Source of the DNA: Azophilus sp965220425
Lineage (GTDB): Bacteria; Pseudomonadota; Gammaproteobacteria; Pseudomonadales; Azotimanducaceae
Direction of reading: 5' to 3'
Length of the DNA stretch: 64,000 nt
Assembly (NCBI GenBank): GCA_965220425.1
Contig: OZ244830.1
Span: 248,001 to 312,000, forward strand
Made by a program: the position numbers and the translations under genes. Shown here one piece after another: positions 37,644 to 46,392 of this stretch. The notes below the pieces were generated by a model. The model did not search any database. It was not told where the DNA came from and saw only the letters and a list, made by a program, of their open reading frames with translations. The stretch's first letter is position 1. Every line of letters begins with the position of its first letter.

Positions 37644-38347
37644 CGCCGCGCGTTTTCGTCGAGCCTCCCTGCGGCTCTTTCATTAACCTGGATGCACGCC
37701 AGTCACACCATCTGGTCCGGGTGTTGCGCATTCGCGCCGGCGGGATCGTGGAGATCTTCGACGGAACCGGACGGGTCTGGCGCGCCACCGTAACCAAAGC
37801 GGGTTCCAATGCCTGCGCCATCGAACGCGGTTCCCTGGTTTGCGAGGAGCCGCCCCCCGCTCCGGAACTTCACCTCGCCGCGGCACTGCTCAGGAGCGAC
37901 GCCATGCACCGGTTGCTCCGCCAGGCGACCGAGTTGGGCGCCGATCATATCTGGCCGCTCGAGACCGCCCGCACCCAGATGGCCCAAAGCCGGGCGGAGG
38001 CGCGCTACGACCACTGGCGCCACATCATCGTCGGCGCCTGCGAGCAGAGCCGGCGCGCGCACTTGCCTCAACTGCACGACGCCCGTCGCTTCGCCGATTT
38101 CATCGGTGCCGCCGATCCCTCGGAAACGTTGATGCTGCACCCGGACGCGCAACCGCTGCATCGGCAATCGCCGTTGCAACGTACGACCGTCCTGGTCGGG
38201 CCGGAAGGCGGCTGGACAGACGAGGAACTGGGTCGGGCTCGCGATCGCGGCATCGAGGCGTTTTCCCTTGGCGCGCGGGTTCTGCGCGCGGAAACCGCGC
38301 CGCTTGCAGCGCTCGCCGCGATACGGCATTCCTGGGGCTGGCGTTAA
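37640..38347 (+). CDS. rsmE: 16S rRNA (uracil1498-N3)-methyltransferase
   Basis: The product is 235 residues of the SPOUT superfamily. FINLDARQSHHLVRVLRIRA is the PUA-like start; KAGSNACAIE, GADHIWPLETAR and EQSRRAHLPQ are typical; the SAM-binding trefoil knot is LVGPEGGWTDEELGRAR and SLGARVLRAETA. It is coupled to metF by a 4-base overlap. The TAA stop is followed at once by a repeat copy (38348), so the element inserted at the gene end. Confidence 0.96.
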   Translation: MTPRVFVEPPCGSFINLDARQSHHLVRVLRIRAGGIVEIFDGTGRVWRATVTKAGSNACAIERGSLVCEEPPPAPELHLAAALLRSDAMHRLLRQATELGADHIWPLETARTQMAQSRAEARYDHWRHIIVGACEQSRRAHLPQLHDARRFADFIGAADPSETLMLHPDAQPLHRQSPLQRTTVLVGPEGGWTDEELGRARDRGIEAFSLGARVLRAETAPLAALAAIRHSWGWR

Positions 38348-38392
38348 CCCGCATCGCTCACCAACTTCCCGATGCGGACGCCGATGCACTCG
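38348..38392. repeat. Partial copy (left end) of the ~114-bp dispersed palindromic element
   Basis: CCCGCATCGCTCACCAACTT then CCCGATGCGGACGCCGATGCACTCG matches the left half of the hemW copy. On the minus strand it encodes the last ~12 residues and the stop of the ChpA-like remnant. Confidence 0.85.
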
Positions 38393-39905
38393 TCCCGCGG
38401 TTCCGGCCTGGTTCGAAGAGCGCGCCGGGATCAAGCAATATCACCAGGCTGCCGTCATCCAATAGCGTTGCGAGGGATACTGCGGCCACATCGTCGGCGC
38501 CGCTTCCCGCGCGCCCGATGAGGAGGTCCTGGCGGTCCAACACCGCATCCGCGTACAGAGCAATCCGCCGCTCTCCGCAGCGGAGCAACAGGGCTACCCC
38601 ATCGGCGGGAACAGGGCCGGTCCGGCGGCCGTAACCCAGGAATTCGCCCGGATACCGAAGCTCCCAGGCAACGCCGGAGTGCTCGAAGATTTCGCCGTCC
38701 GCAGACCTTTCCATGATAATCCGGGCAAACCGCACGCTTTCGACCACGCCGTTGTTTTGAACGGCATAGCGGTCGTTCCGCACGGTGAATATCCAGGCCC
38801 GCTCAATGCGGATTGCCCAGGGTATCCGCACGACAAACCTGGCGCCCCACCCGGAACGAAATACCACGCCGATCCGGCCCCCGAGGCGCGCGATGTCTGC
38901 TCGCGCCGCGGACAGCCCGATACCTCTACCGCAGGCTGGCCTGACTTGTCCGAAGGTGGACAAGCCGGGTGCAAAAACAAACTGGGCGCAATCCTCATCG
39001 CCCAGCTCCGCATCCCTGGCCAGAAGGCCGTTGGTCTCCGCCAATTCGCGCACCCGAGCCGCATCGATTCCCTGGCCATCGTCCTCAAGCTCGATGACCA
39101 GATCGTCGTCCTGGAGCGAAACCCGCATGTCGATGCGGCCCGTTGCCGCCTTGCCGACAGTGCGCCGCTGCCCGGGCGATTCAATGCCGTGGCACACGGC
39201 GTCGCGCAGCACATGTTCCAAAGGCATCGCCAACCGCCGGAGCAAACCCTCGTCCAACTCCAGATCGAGGTTGCCGACCTGCAGTTCCACCGGCTTGCCC
39301 AGCGAGCTTCCGAGTTGTTGGACGCCGGCATTGAGCCTCGGCAGCAAACGGCTGAAAGGAACCAATGCGTCGCGCCCCAACGCTCCCTTCGCAACTCGGC
39401 CGATGCCCGTTTTCTCCCTTGCAAGACTCAAAAACCACGCCAATTCGCCTCGGTGAGAGTGCAGTTCGCGAAAAGCGGAGTCGCCGACTCTTCGGCCTGG
39501 GAGCTGGCATTCAGCCAGAAAGTTCTCGAGCCGGTGCACCAGCCCGCAAACGTCGTGCAACCTGCACAGCAGGGCGCCGCCCTTCAACGTATGGAGGCTT
39601 TCCAGCAGGCTCTTTGGGTACAACGGGTTCCCCGGTTCGCGAGACCAGGCGCGAGCGTACCGATCCACGGCGTGAACGAGTTCCACGGCCTCCTCGAAGA
39701 AGTCCACCAGAAGTTCCCGGTCGACGGCTGCCTCGAATGGCCTGTTGTTCGATTCCGTTGCGGCAGGGTCGAGATGAGGGTACCGACCGGTTGCGTCATC
39801 GGATGCGGAACCGCCGGGGCCGGCGGACTCGTCACCTCCCGCAGCCAAATCGGAACCCCCTTGCCGCGGGCAACCTGATTCATGCCGATGACACCCATTG
39901 GATAC
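38358..39905 (-). pseudogene. Truncated ChpA/PilL-type chemotaxis histidine kinase
   Basis: Recognisable homology starts near 39740 with an HPt domain (LVDFFEEAVELVHAVDRYA, SLHTLKGGALLCRL with the phosphoacceptor His). It continues with a CheA-type dimer/ATPase region (LEHVLRDAVCHGIE N box, ELEDDGQGID G1, CGRGIGLSAARADI G2) and a CheW-like domain ending DDGSLVILLDPGALFEPG. ChpA proteins are far longer, with several HPt domains before this and a receiver domain after; both are missing. The frame is open upstream but has no in-frame ATG; GTG 39707 is one possible start. Repeat copies sit at both ends (38348-38392 and 39968-40013). The pilG/H/I/J genes that normally accompany it beside gshB are absent. 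Confidence 0.7.
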
Positions 39906-39967
39906 TGCTCGATACCATGGGGTTTCTCCCAAAAACTGTAACACGCCGTCCAAGAGAACCTCACCTG

Positions 39968-40013
39968 GCCCGCATCGCCCACCAACTTCCTGCCGCGGAC
40001 GCCGATGCACTCG
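39968..40013. repeat. Partial copy (left end) of the ~114-bp dispersed palindromic element
   Basis: GCCCGCATCGCCCACCAACT then TCCTGCCGCGGACGCCGATGCACTCG, same orientation as the copy at 38348-38392. It lies between the ChpA-like remnant and gshB. Confidence 0.85.
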
Positions 40014-40154
40014 CCCGGCGCGAAAGCCAGCCAACCAAGACCGCAAAACGGCCGCTGAGTTGCAAACGACGTGCGCCGGCCTCCTCGGGCACGGTTGCCG
40101 CGCGGTACCCGTCGGGGTACTTTCAGCAGCGCCGCTGGTCGGGTGGATCGACAC

Positions 40155-41147
40155 ATGCCACGCATCGCCTTTGTCATGGACCCTCTGGAGAGCCTCTCGC
40201 TGAAGAAGGACTCCACGCTGGCCATGATTCGCGCGGCACAGGCGCGGGGATGGGCAATCGCGTACCTCAATCAGGGCGATCTGCTGTTTCACGACAACCG
40301 GATACAGGTGTTTTCAAGGTCTCTGCGGTTGACCGAACCCTTCGCACGCTCCCTCGAGCCGGCGCACGCCCGAGCTCTTTCGGAAGCCGGGAACGCCTGG
40401 TACCGGCTCGGAGAAAGCCGCATGGAACCCGCCGGGAATTTCGATGCCATCCTCATGCGCAAGGATCCGCCCTTCGACATGGAGTACGTCTATGCCACCT
40501 ACCTGCTCGAGCGGGCGGAGGAAGCCGGCGTAGTTGTGGTGAACCGGCCGCAGTCGTTACGCGATTGCAACGAGAAGTTCTTCGCAACCCGGTTTCCGCA
40601 ATGCTGTCCGCCGCTGGTGGTGAGCCGTCGCGAGGATGTGCTGCGCGACTTCCAACGCACGTACCGGAACGTCGTTTTCAAACGGCTCGACGGCATGGGC
40701 GGCGCCTCCGTGTTCCGGGTCATGGACGGCGACCCCAATCTCGGCGTGATCCTCGAGACCCTGACGAGCGGGGGCCGGGAGCAGATCATGGGGCAGCTTT
40801 ACCTGCCGGAAATCGCCGACGGCGACAAGCGCATCCTGCTCATCGACGGCGAAGCCGTCCCCTATGCGCTCGCGCGGGTACCCATGGCGGGAGAATCCCG
40901 CGGCAACCTGGCCGCCGGCGGCAGGGGCGTCGGCAGGGAGTTGACCGAACGCGACCGCTGGATTGCCGCCGAGGTGGGGCCTGAACTGAAGCGCCGGGGA
41001 CTGCTGTTCGCCGGCATCGACGTGATCGGCGATTATCTCACCGAAGTGAACGTGACCTGTCCCACCTGCATCCGGGAACTGGATACCCAGTTTTCCCTCG
41101 ATATCGCCGGCGATCTGCTCGATGCGCTCGAAAGCAAGCTGGAATAG
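40155..41147 (+). CDS. gshB: Glutathione synthase
   Basis: The product is a 330-residue ATP-grasp enzyme that joins glycine to gamma-glutamylcysteine. RIAFVMDPLESLSLKKDSTL, ILMRKDPPFDMEYVYATYLL, NEKFFATRFP, FKRLDGMGGASVFR, GNLAAGGRG and FAGIDVIGDYLTEVNVT are diagnostic. The ATG at 40155 gives the family start; upstream sequence in frame is unrelated. The TonB-like gene follows after nine bases, as in Pseudomonas. Confidence 0.97.
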   Translation: MPRIAFVMDPLESLSLKKDSTLAMIRAAQARGWAIAYLNQGDLLFHDNRIQVFSRSLRLTEPFARSLEPAHARALSEAGNAWYRLGESRMEPAGNFDAILMRKDPPFDMEYVYATYLLERAEEAGVVVVNRPQSLRDCNEKFFATRFPQCCPPLVVSRREDVLRDFQRTYRNVVFKRLDGMGGASVFRVMDGDPNLGVILETLTSGGREQIMGQLYLPEIADGDKRILLIDGEAVPYALARVPMAGESRGNLAAGGRGVGRELTERDRWIAAEVGPELKRRGLLFAGIDVIGDYLTEVNVTCPTCIRELDTQFSLDIAGDLLDALESKLE

Positions 41148-41156
41148 GCCGCACCG

Positions 41157-42035
41157 ATGAGCGGCCCGGCGTCCCGGGTCACGGGAGGACTGGAATCGCG
41201 GCGGGACTTCCGGCTTGGCATCGCTCTGGTCCTGGCCTTAACGGTGCACGCGGCGGTGATCCTGGGAATCGATCTCCCTGCCCCCGAAAGCGGGTTCGGC
41301 ACGCCGGCAATCGACATCAGGCTCATCGTGGAATCCGCTCCGGCGCCCTCCGCCGAAACCGGCCGGGAAACTGTACCGGACTCCGCCGGCAAACAGCCTG
41401 CCTCTGCTGTTCCGGATCCTGTGCGGCGAGAGTTTCAGCAAACCGGACTCAACCCGGGCGCCTCGGCAACGGCCGTTTCCCTACCCGAACGGGATACAGC
41501 GCCGCGGCCGGAGGGGCCGCCACCGGCCTCCCCCGTGACCGGCCGGCCAACGGCGCGGCAAACGCCGTCGCCGAATCTCGAAACCGCGGCAACGACCCGA
41601 GGCAGTGGCCTTTCCTACACCCAACTGGCGAAAGAAATCGCCAATGCCCACACCCAACGTGAGCGGCAGAACGCGTTCGGGGCCGGTGGGACGAGGACGA
41701 AACGCCTCACCAGTACTTCCGCGAAATCCGCGGCCGAAGCCGCCTACCTCGACATGTGGCGGCAGAAGATCGAGCGGATCGGCCGCGCCAACTACCCCCC
41801 CGGCGGGATTTCCGGCGAACTGCTGCTGCTCGCCGTCATCCGCCGGGACGGCGCCTTGCAGGAGGTCAGGGTTCTGGAATCCACCGGATACCCCGCACTC
41901 GACGCGGCGGCAACGCGCACCGTTCGCCTGGCAGCGCCGTACACCCCCTTTCCCCCGGAAATGCGCAAGGCTTACGACCGGCTGGAGATCGTCCGCCGAT
42001 GGCGTTTCGCGCGCGAGGGCGCCTTGCCCCCGTAG
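41157..42035 (+). CDS. TonB-family energy transducer
   Basis: The product is 292 residues. One N-terminal membrane anchor (DFRLGIALVLALTVHAAVIL) is followed by a long Pro/Ala/Thr-rich periplasmic linker (~60-150) and a C-terminal TonB domain: YLDMWRQKIERIGRANYPPG, LLLLAVIRRDGALQEVRVLE, YPALDAAATRTVRLAAPY and IVRRWRFARE. It would couple the proton motive force to outer-membrane receptors with ExbBD, not encoded here. Its place between gshB and yqgE matches the known gshB-tonB-yqgE-ruvX order, although a VanX-like gene and others are now inserted. Confidence 0.92.
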   Translation: MSGPASRVTGGLESRRDFRLGIALVLALTVHAAVILGIDLPAPESGFGTPAIDIRLIVESAPAPSAETGRETVPDSAGKQPASAVPDPVRREFQQTGLNPGASATAVSLPERDTAPRPEGPPPASPVTGRPTARQTPSPNLETAATTRGSGLSYTQLAKEIANAHTQRERQNAFGAGGTRTKRLTSTSAKSAAEAAYLDMWRQKIERIGRANYPPGGISGELLLLAVIRRDGALQEVRVLESTGYPALDAAATRTVRLAAPYTPFPPEMRKAYDRLEIVRRWRFAREGALPP

Positions 42036-42558
42036 CGATTCGCGCATCCTCCCGCGGTCCTTCCCCGATTCGCGGCAACGCCGGCGGGCGGTCCCGCGCC
42101 GATTCCCCCATCGGCAGACGCCGCGTGTGTCGGCCCGCATTGGCGGGAATGGAAGACCTGATTGTGCACAGGCGCCGGGGCGGGTCCGACGGCGGGTGGC
42201 CGACCAGTACTACTCCGGCCGAAGCCGATACATCTCTGGCCGACCACACCGCCATCGAACCCGGGTCCCGGCGCACGATGCGATTTATCGCACCGGCGCC
42301 GGTAGCGCGGACGATGCCCGCAGCTTCTCCAGACCTGCGGTCACCAGGCCAATAACAATCCCCCAAGACCTCGGAACCCGGAGACGATAAACGTCCGTTT
42401 ACCCGGGGTACAAGCGGGCGTGTCGATGTTTTCCGCGAGTGGCGGAAAATTTCACCGATGCCTTCCGAGATGCTCGAATTGGCGTCAAGTTTTCCCAGTC
42501 GGTCGGCGCGACGGTAATCGCCCGCGGGCCTGGCATAGGTAAGGCGCCGCGTTCGCCG
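42036..42558. other. Intergenic region, no gene recognised
   Basis: The convergent space between the TonB-like gene and the LytTR gene. Several short open frames exist but none shows a domain or plausible start. No repeats were recognised. Confidence 0.4.
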
Positions 42559-43464
42559 TCAGCGCGGTCCGGCGCCGCCCTCCTTCGCCGCGGAAACCGC
42601 GGCGCGCACCGCGGCCATGTGGGTACGGCTGACCGGCACCTCCCGAGAGCCCGTCAGGCGCAACGCCATGCGGCCATCGCGACGCAGTACACCGATGATG
42701 TGGCGATGTGCGACCCAATAGGAGCGATGCACCTGCATGCCGATGTCGCCGAGTGCGGCGACGGCGTCCGCCAGGCGCATGAGCAACAGGCACGAACCAG
42801 CCGTGGTGACCACGTTGATGTAATGTCCGGAGACAGTGAGACAGACGATGTCGCGGCCCACCATTTCGGGCAGGCGAGCGAAGAAGCGGTCCCGTGAATC
42901 AGACCAGGGTACCGACCCGGCGGCCGGCGCAGTTTCGCCAGCGTTGTTAGTGGAGGAAACCGGTCTTGCCCCGGCTTTCGCGGCCTGTCTGAGCTTGACA
43001 CGCTGACAGGCCACGTAGTGGACGATACTTCCACACACCAACGCCAATACGGCAGTGTTCAGGTAGACCTCGGGCAAACGGAGATTTACGGCATGGCGCG
43101 GCTGGAACAAACCGTACACGGTGAATACAACCGTGCTTAAGGGCACGGCCATGAACAATGCTCCGGACAGGCACGCCAGCAGAATCTGCAATGGCGGCCG
43201 GCTACGCGCAACATAGAGTATGGCAGCGCTCAGGGCATGGCACAGGGGCCAGCAGCAGACACCGCACAATGCCACGAATGCAAGGCGCTGGAGCGGACCC
43301 AGACTTTCCTCGATACCCATCGGGCTGACGACCGTAAGCGTGAGCACGCCAGCGCCCAATACGCTTAGCGATACGCGAATCAGGCGCCACTCGAGCATTT
43401 CCCGGTAGGCGTGGCGCAGGTACCAGATTCCCGGAATACGGTTCTCGGCGGCCTTCGGCCTCAT
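42559..43464 (-). CDS. Membrane-bound LytTR-family transcriptional regulator
   Basis: The product is 301 residues. Four hydrophobic segments lie in the first ~155 residues (VLGAGVLTLTVV, LAFVALCGVCCWPLCHALSA, GALFMAVPLSTVVFTVYGLF, YLNTAVLALVCGSIVHYVAC). After a linker, residues ~195-295 are a LytTR DNA-binding domain: VGRDIVCLTVSGHYINVVTT, GMQVHRSYWVAHRHI and VPVSRTHMAAVR. There is no receiver domain, so it is a one-component membrane regulator. Its signal and target are unknown; the VanX-like and TonB-like genes are the neighbours. Confidence 0.88.
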   Translation of the reverse strand: MRPKAAENRIPGIWYLRHAYREMLEWRLIRVSLSVLGAGVLTLTVVSPMGIEESLGPLQRLAFVALCGVCCWPLCHALSAAILYVARSRPPLQILLACLSGALFMAVPLSTVVFTVYGLFQPRHAVNLRLPEVYLNTAVLALVCGSIVHYVACQRVKLRQAAKAGARPVSSTNNAGETAPAAGSVPWSDSRDRFFARLPEMVGRDIVCLTVSGHYINVVTTAGSCLLLMRLADAVAALGDIGMQVHRSYWVAHRHIIGVLRRDGRMALRLTGSREVPVSRTHMAAVRAAVSAAKEGGAGPR

Positions 43465-43634
43465 TCGGACTATTCCTTGTCATGCGCGCAGACCATCCGT
43501 GAACTGGGGTTGCCGGGAACGAAACCGCAACCGGCCTCAAAGCCGAGACCGCCAGCTCCCGGGGCCTACAAACCTATCAACTTAGAGACGAACTTCAGAG
43601 GTTGGTTCCATTCAAGGCCAGCACCCTCAAGACC

Positions 43635-44127
43635 TTATCCATTGACACAAACGACCTGCTTGAGCGTGTGGGCGATATCGACCAGGCTCGCCTGGGCGCG
43701 CATGGACCCGGGAACGATCCCCAGATCACCGTCGCGTGCGCGCACCGCATCGAGCACACGCACCATCATGAGTTCGCGATCGATCTTGGCGTAGGTCTGC
43801 GCCCAGTTCAGGGCGAAGAAGTAGTCGTCGAAATACTTGGAACCTTCCGATCGCATTGCCAATGCCCCGCGACCCGCTGTGCAGCATCGCCCAGACGGCA
43901 TTACTCTCATCGAGACAGAGCTCGATAAAGTGATTGCCGCTGCCGAGCGTGCCCAGATGTCTGACGGCACGTTGCGCCGCCCGCGCCAGCTTCGCAGCCT
44001 TGCCCACGACCTTCTCAAGGCCACTGTCCAGCGATCCGCGCCCGACATCGCGCCGAAAGGCACTCGCCACCGAGGCGGGCGGATTGCCCCAAGCACCGCG
44101 GTCTCCCGCGGCCGACAATCCTCGCAA
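43635..44127 (-). pseudogene. rtcB: RtcB RNA ligase, degraded
   Basis: Pieces of RtcB appear in order on the minus strand but in two reading frames. GDRGAWGNPPA, then GTLGSGNHFIELCLDES and AMLHSGSRGIGNAIGRFQ (with the GxxHxIEV-type and HSGSRG metal/GMP motifs) lie in one frame; KYFDDYFFALNWAQTYAKID, RELMMVRVLDAVR, DGDLGIVPGSM and LVDIAHTLKQVVCVNG lie in the other. A frameshift falls near 43850, and long parts, including the guanylylated-His region, are missing. RNA repair/tRNA splicing ligase function is lost at this locus. Confidence 0.8.
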
Positions 44128-44329
44128 GGGCTATTATGGGGATACGGAGGTCGATTTCGAGTGATTTCGTTCCACGCCCCCGGCCTGTTGCGCCCGATCG
44201 CGGGCGGGGTCCAGCAGCGAACTTGCATGGAACATTTCTTGCCGATATAGGCTCCCCGGATGCCGAGCAGGTGGAATCAATGCTGTTCCCTGCGCGTCAG
44301 CGCCCCGGCGCGCCGGAGGGGAAACTTGC

Positions 44330-45043
44330 ATGGTGAAATACAGGTCAGGAAACTCAGTGATCCGGCTGGCTTTTGCCGCGCTCGTTGCAGCGAGTACGGC
44401 AGCGGCCGCGGGTTCCGACCGCCACACACTGCCGGAGGGTTTTGTTTATCTCGATGCGGCGATCCCCGACCTCGTCATCGATCTGCGCTATTTCACCGCC
44501 AACAACTTCATCGGCCGTCCCATAGACGGATACCGCCATAAGCACGCGATCCTGTCCGCACCGGCCGCGGCGGCGCTGGCCAAAGTACAGGAAGCCTTGC
44601 GGCCCTTTGGACTCGGGCTCAAGGTATTCGATGGTTATCGTCCGCAACGCGCGGTCGATCACTTCGTCCGGTGGGGGGCGGATCTGGGCGATCGGCGGAC
44701 GAAACCGGACTATTACCCCGATGTAGAGAAAACAGCACTGTTCAATGCCGGCTACATCGCCGCAAGATCGGGGCATTCTCGGGGCGGCACCGTGGATATC
44801 ACCATTGTCTATCGCGACGGGGACGGCACGTTGCGCGAACTCGATATGGGTTCCCCGTATGACTTCTTCGGGACGGTGTCCTGGCCCGACAGCCCGAAGG
44901 TTTCAACCCAGCAGCGCGCCAACCGGGCGCTGCTGCAAAGCCTGATGACGGCGCACGGCTTTGTGCCCTACGCCAAGGAATGGTGGCACTTCCGGCTCCA
45001 GGACGAGCCTTATCCGGATACCTATTTCGACTTTCCGAATTGA
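44330..45043 (+). CDS. ddpX: D-Ala-D-Ala dipeptidase, VanX/DdpX-like
   Basis: The product is a 237-residue M15D zinc peptidase with a signal peptide (LAFAALVAASTAAAA). VIDLRYFTANNFIGRPIDGY, VFDGYRPQRAVDHFVRW, the zinc motif SGHSRGGTVDIT, MGSPYDFFG and the catalytic EWWHF are all present. It cleaves D-Ala-D-Ala; export suggests use of periplasmic peptidoglycan fragments rather than vancomycin resistance, as no vanHA genes accompany it. Confidence 0.92.
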   Translation: MVKYRSGNSVIRLAFAALVAASTAAAAGSDRHTLPEGFVYLDAAIPDLVIDLRYFTANNFIGRPIDGYRHKHAILSAPAAAALAKVQEALRPFGLGLKVFDGYRPQRAVDHFVRWGADLGDRRTKPDYYPDVEKTALFNAGYIAARSGHSRGGTVDITIVYRDGDGTLRELDMGSPYDFFGTVSWPDSPKVSTQQRANRALLQSLMTAHGFVPYAKEWWHFRLQDEPYPDTYFDFPN

Positions 45044-45370
45044 GAAAGGCGAGCAAGGCTCTGTCGCCGGGAATACCCGTGGCGACCTCGCCGCCGGCCA
45101 CAATGCCCGCCACGATCCACAACGGGTCGCCGGACGGCGGCGAACGGTCGACAAAAGCCATCTTGTCGAATCCACCGAGCATCGGGTATGTACCGACCAA
45201 TCGCACCCGTTCAGCCGGCGGCAACTGGTGAAACGCGCGGATCGCCCTGGACGGAAACATGCGATGCGACATGGCTATGCAGAGGCGTCCCCCGGGACAT
45301 GCAGCCGCCGCGTGTTTACTCCCCTGCCGGATGGTGCCAAGATCAGGAGCCGGACGAGCCGGAGCGTCTC
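45044..45370. other. Intergenic region with an unexplained minus-strand frame
   Basis: No firm gene. A minus-strand frame from 45272 reads MSHRMFPSRAIRAFHQLPPA, TYPMLGGFDKMAFVDRSP and PLWIVAGIVAGGEVATGIPG, which looks protein-like, but it runs into the antisense of the VanX-like gene. It could be the 3' remnant of a lost gene. Confidence 0.3.
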
Positions 45371-45919
45371 GTGGACCTGAAGCACCACTTTCTGATCGCC
45401 ATGCCCAACCAGGCGGGCACCTACTTCGGCAATACCATCACCTACATCTGCGAACACGGCGAAGACGGGGCCATGGGCCTGATGATCAACCGGCCGACAT
45501 CCATCTCCGTCGGCGAGCTGATCGAGCAGTCCGGCCTGTCCGGGTCGCCGGAGCTGGCCGACGTCCCCATCCTGGAAGGCGGGCCCGTCTCCAACCAGCA
45601 GGGATTCGTACTCCATTCGGACGACGGTGACTTTCCCGCATCCATGAGCCTGGGCCACGGCCTGAAACTCACCACCGCCAGGGAAGTCCTCGAAGCGATC
45701 GGCGGCAATCGCGGCCCCTACAACTATCTCGTGGCGCTCGGCTATGCCGGATGGGGTCCGCGGCAACTCGAGGGAGAGTTGACCGAAAACGCCTGGCTCA
45801 CCTGCCCGGCAAGCGTCGACATCCTGTTCGACGTGCCCTTCGAAGAGCGCATCGACAAGGCCGCGGCCAGCCTCGGTATCGATATTCGCCTGATGTCGGG
45901 CCAGGCTGGCGATGCCTGA
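45371..45919 (+). CDS. yqgE: UPF0301 family protein YqgE
   Basis: The product is 182 residues. VDLKHHFLIAMPNQAGTYFG, YICEHGEDGAMGLMINRP, ILEGGPVSNQQGFVLH, ALGYAGWGPRQLEGELTENA and CPASVDILFDVPFEERIDKA follow the family closely. The GTG at 45371 is chosen because GGAG lies six bases upstream and the protein then begins as homologues do; an ATG at 45300 is also in frame. Function is not established. ruvX follows after 54 bases. Confidence 0.93.
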   Translation: MDLKHHFLIAMPNQAGTYFGNTITYICEHGEDGAMGLMINRPTSISVGELIEQSGLSGSPELADVPILEGGPVSNQQGFVLHSDDGDFPASMSLGHGLKLTTAREVLEAIGGNRGPYNYLVALGYAGWGPRQLEGELTENAWLTCPASVDILFDVPFEERIDKAAASLGIDIRLMSGQAGDA

Positions 45920-45973
45920 GGGGGCGGGGGCACAGACCGGCGCGCAAGCGGGCGGCGCAAGCTGACCCGCACG

Positions 45974-46378
45974 ATGCAAACCACCACCGTTCTCGCTATC
46001 GACTTCGGGCTCCGCCGCATGGGCCTTGCCGCCGGTCAGACGGTGACGGGTACCGCAAGCCCCATCGGTTCGATTTCCGCCACCGACGGCATTCCGGAAT
46101 GGGCTGAACTCGACCGAATCATCGGTGAGTGGCGTCCCGACCGCCTGGTCGTCGGCCTTCCCCTCAACATGGACGACACCGAGAGCGAAATGTCCGGCCG
46201 GGCCAGACACTTCGCCGAACGGCTTGAGCGGCGATACTCGAAACAGGTCGACCTGACCGATGAGCGGCTCACCACCCGGGAAGCGAAACGGGTCGAGCCC
46301 AACGCAGACGACCATGCCGTGGCCGCCCGCCTGATCGCCGAAACCTGGCTCGGCGCCCAGGCGCAAAAGCCTCTGTAG
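45974..46378 (+). CDS. ruvX: RuvX/YqgF, pre-16S rRNA nuclease-like RNase H-fold protein
   Basis: The product is 134 residues. VLAIDFGLRRMGLAAGQTV has the first catalytic Asp, LVVGLPLNMDDTESEM and DLTDERLTTREAKR the others; DDHAVAARLIAETWL ends the fold. It trims the 5' end of 16S rRNA in E. coli. yqgE-ruvX is a conserved pair. The pyrR/pyrB genes that follow in Pseudomonas are not here; pilT converges immediately (14 bases). Confidence 0.95.
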   Translation: MQTTTVLAIDFGLRRMGLAAGQTVTGTASPIGSISATDGIPEWAELDRIIGEWRPDRLVVGLPLNMDDTESEMSGRARHFAERLERRYSKQVDLTDERLTTREAKRVEPNADDHAVAARLIAETWLGAQAQKPL

Positions 46379-46392
46379 CCCGCATCGCCTCG

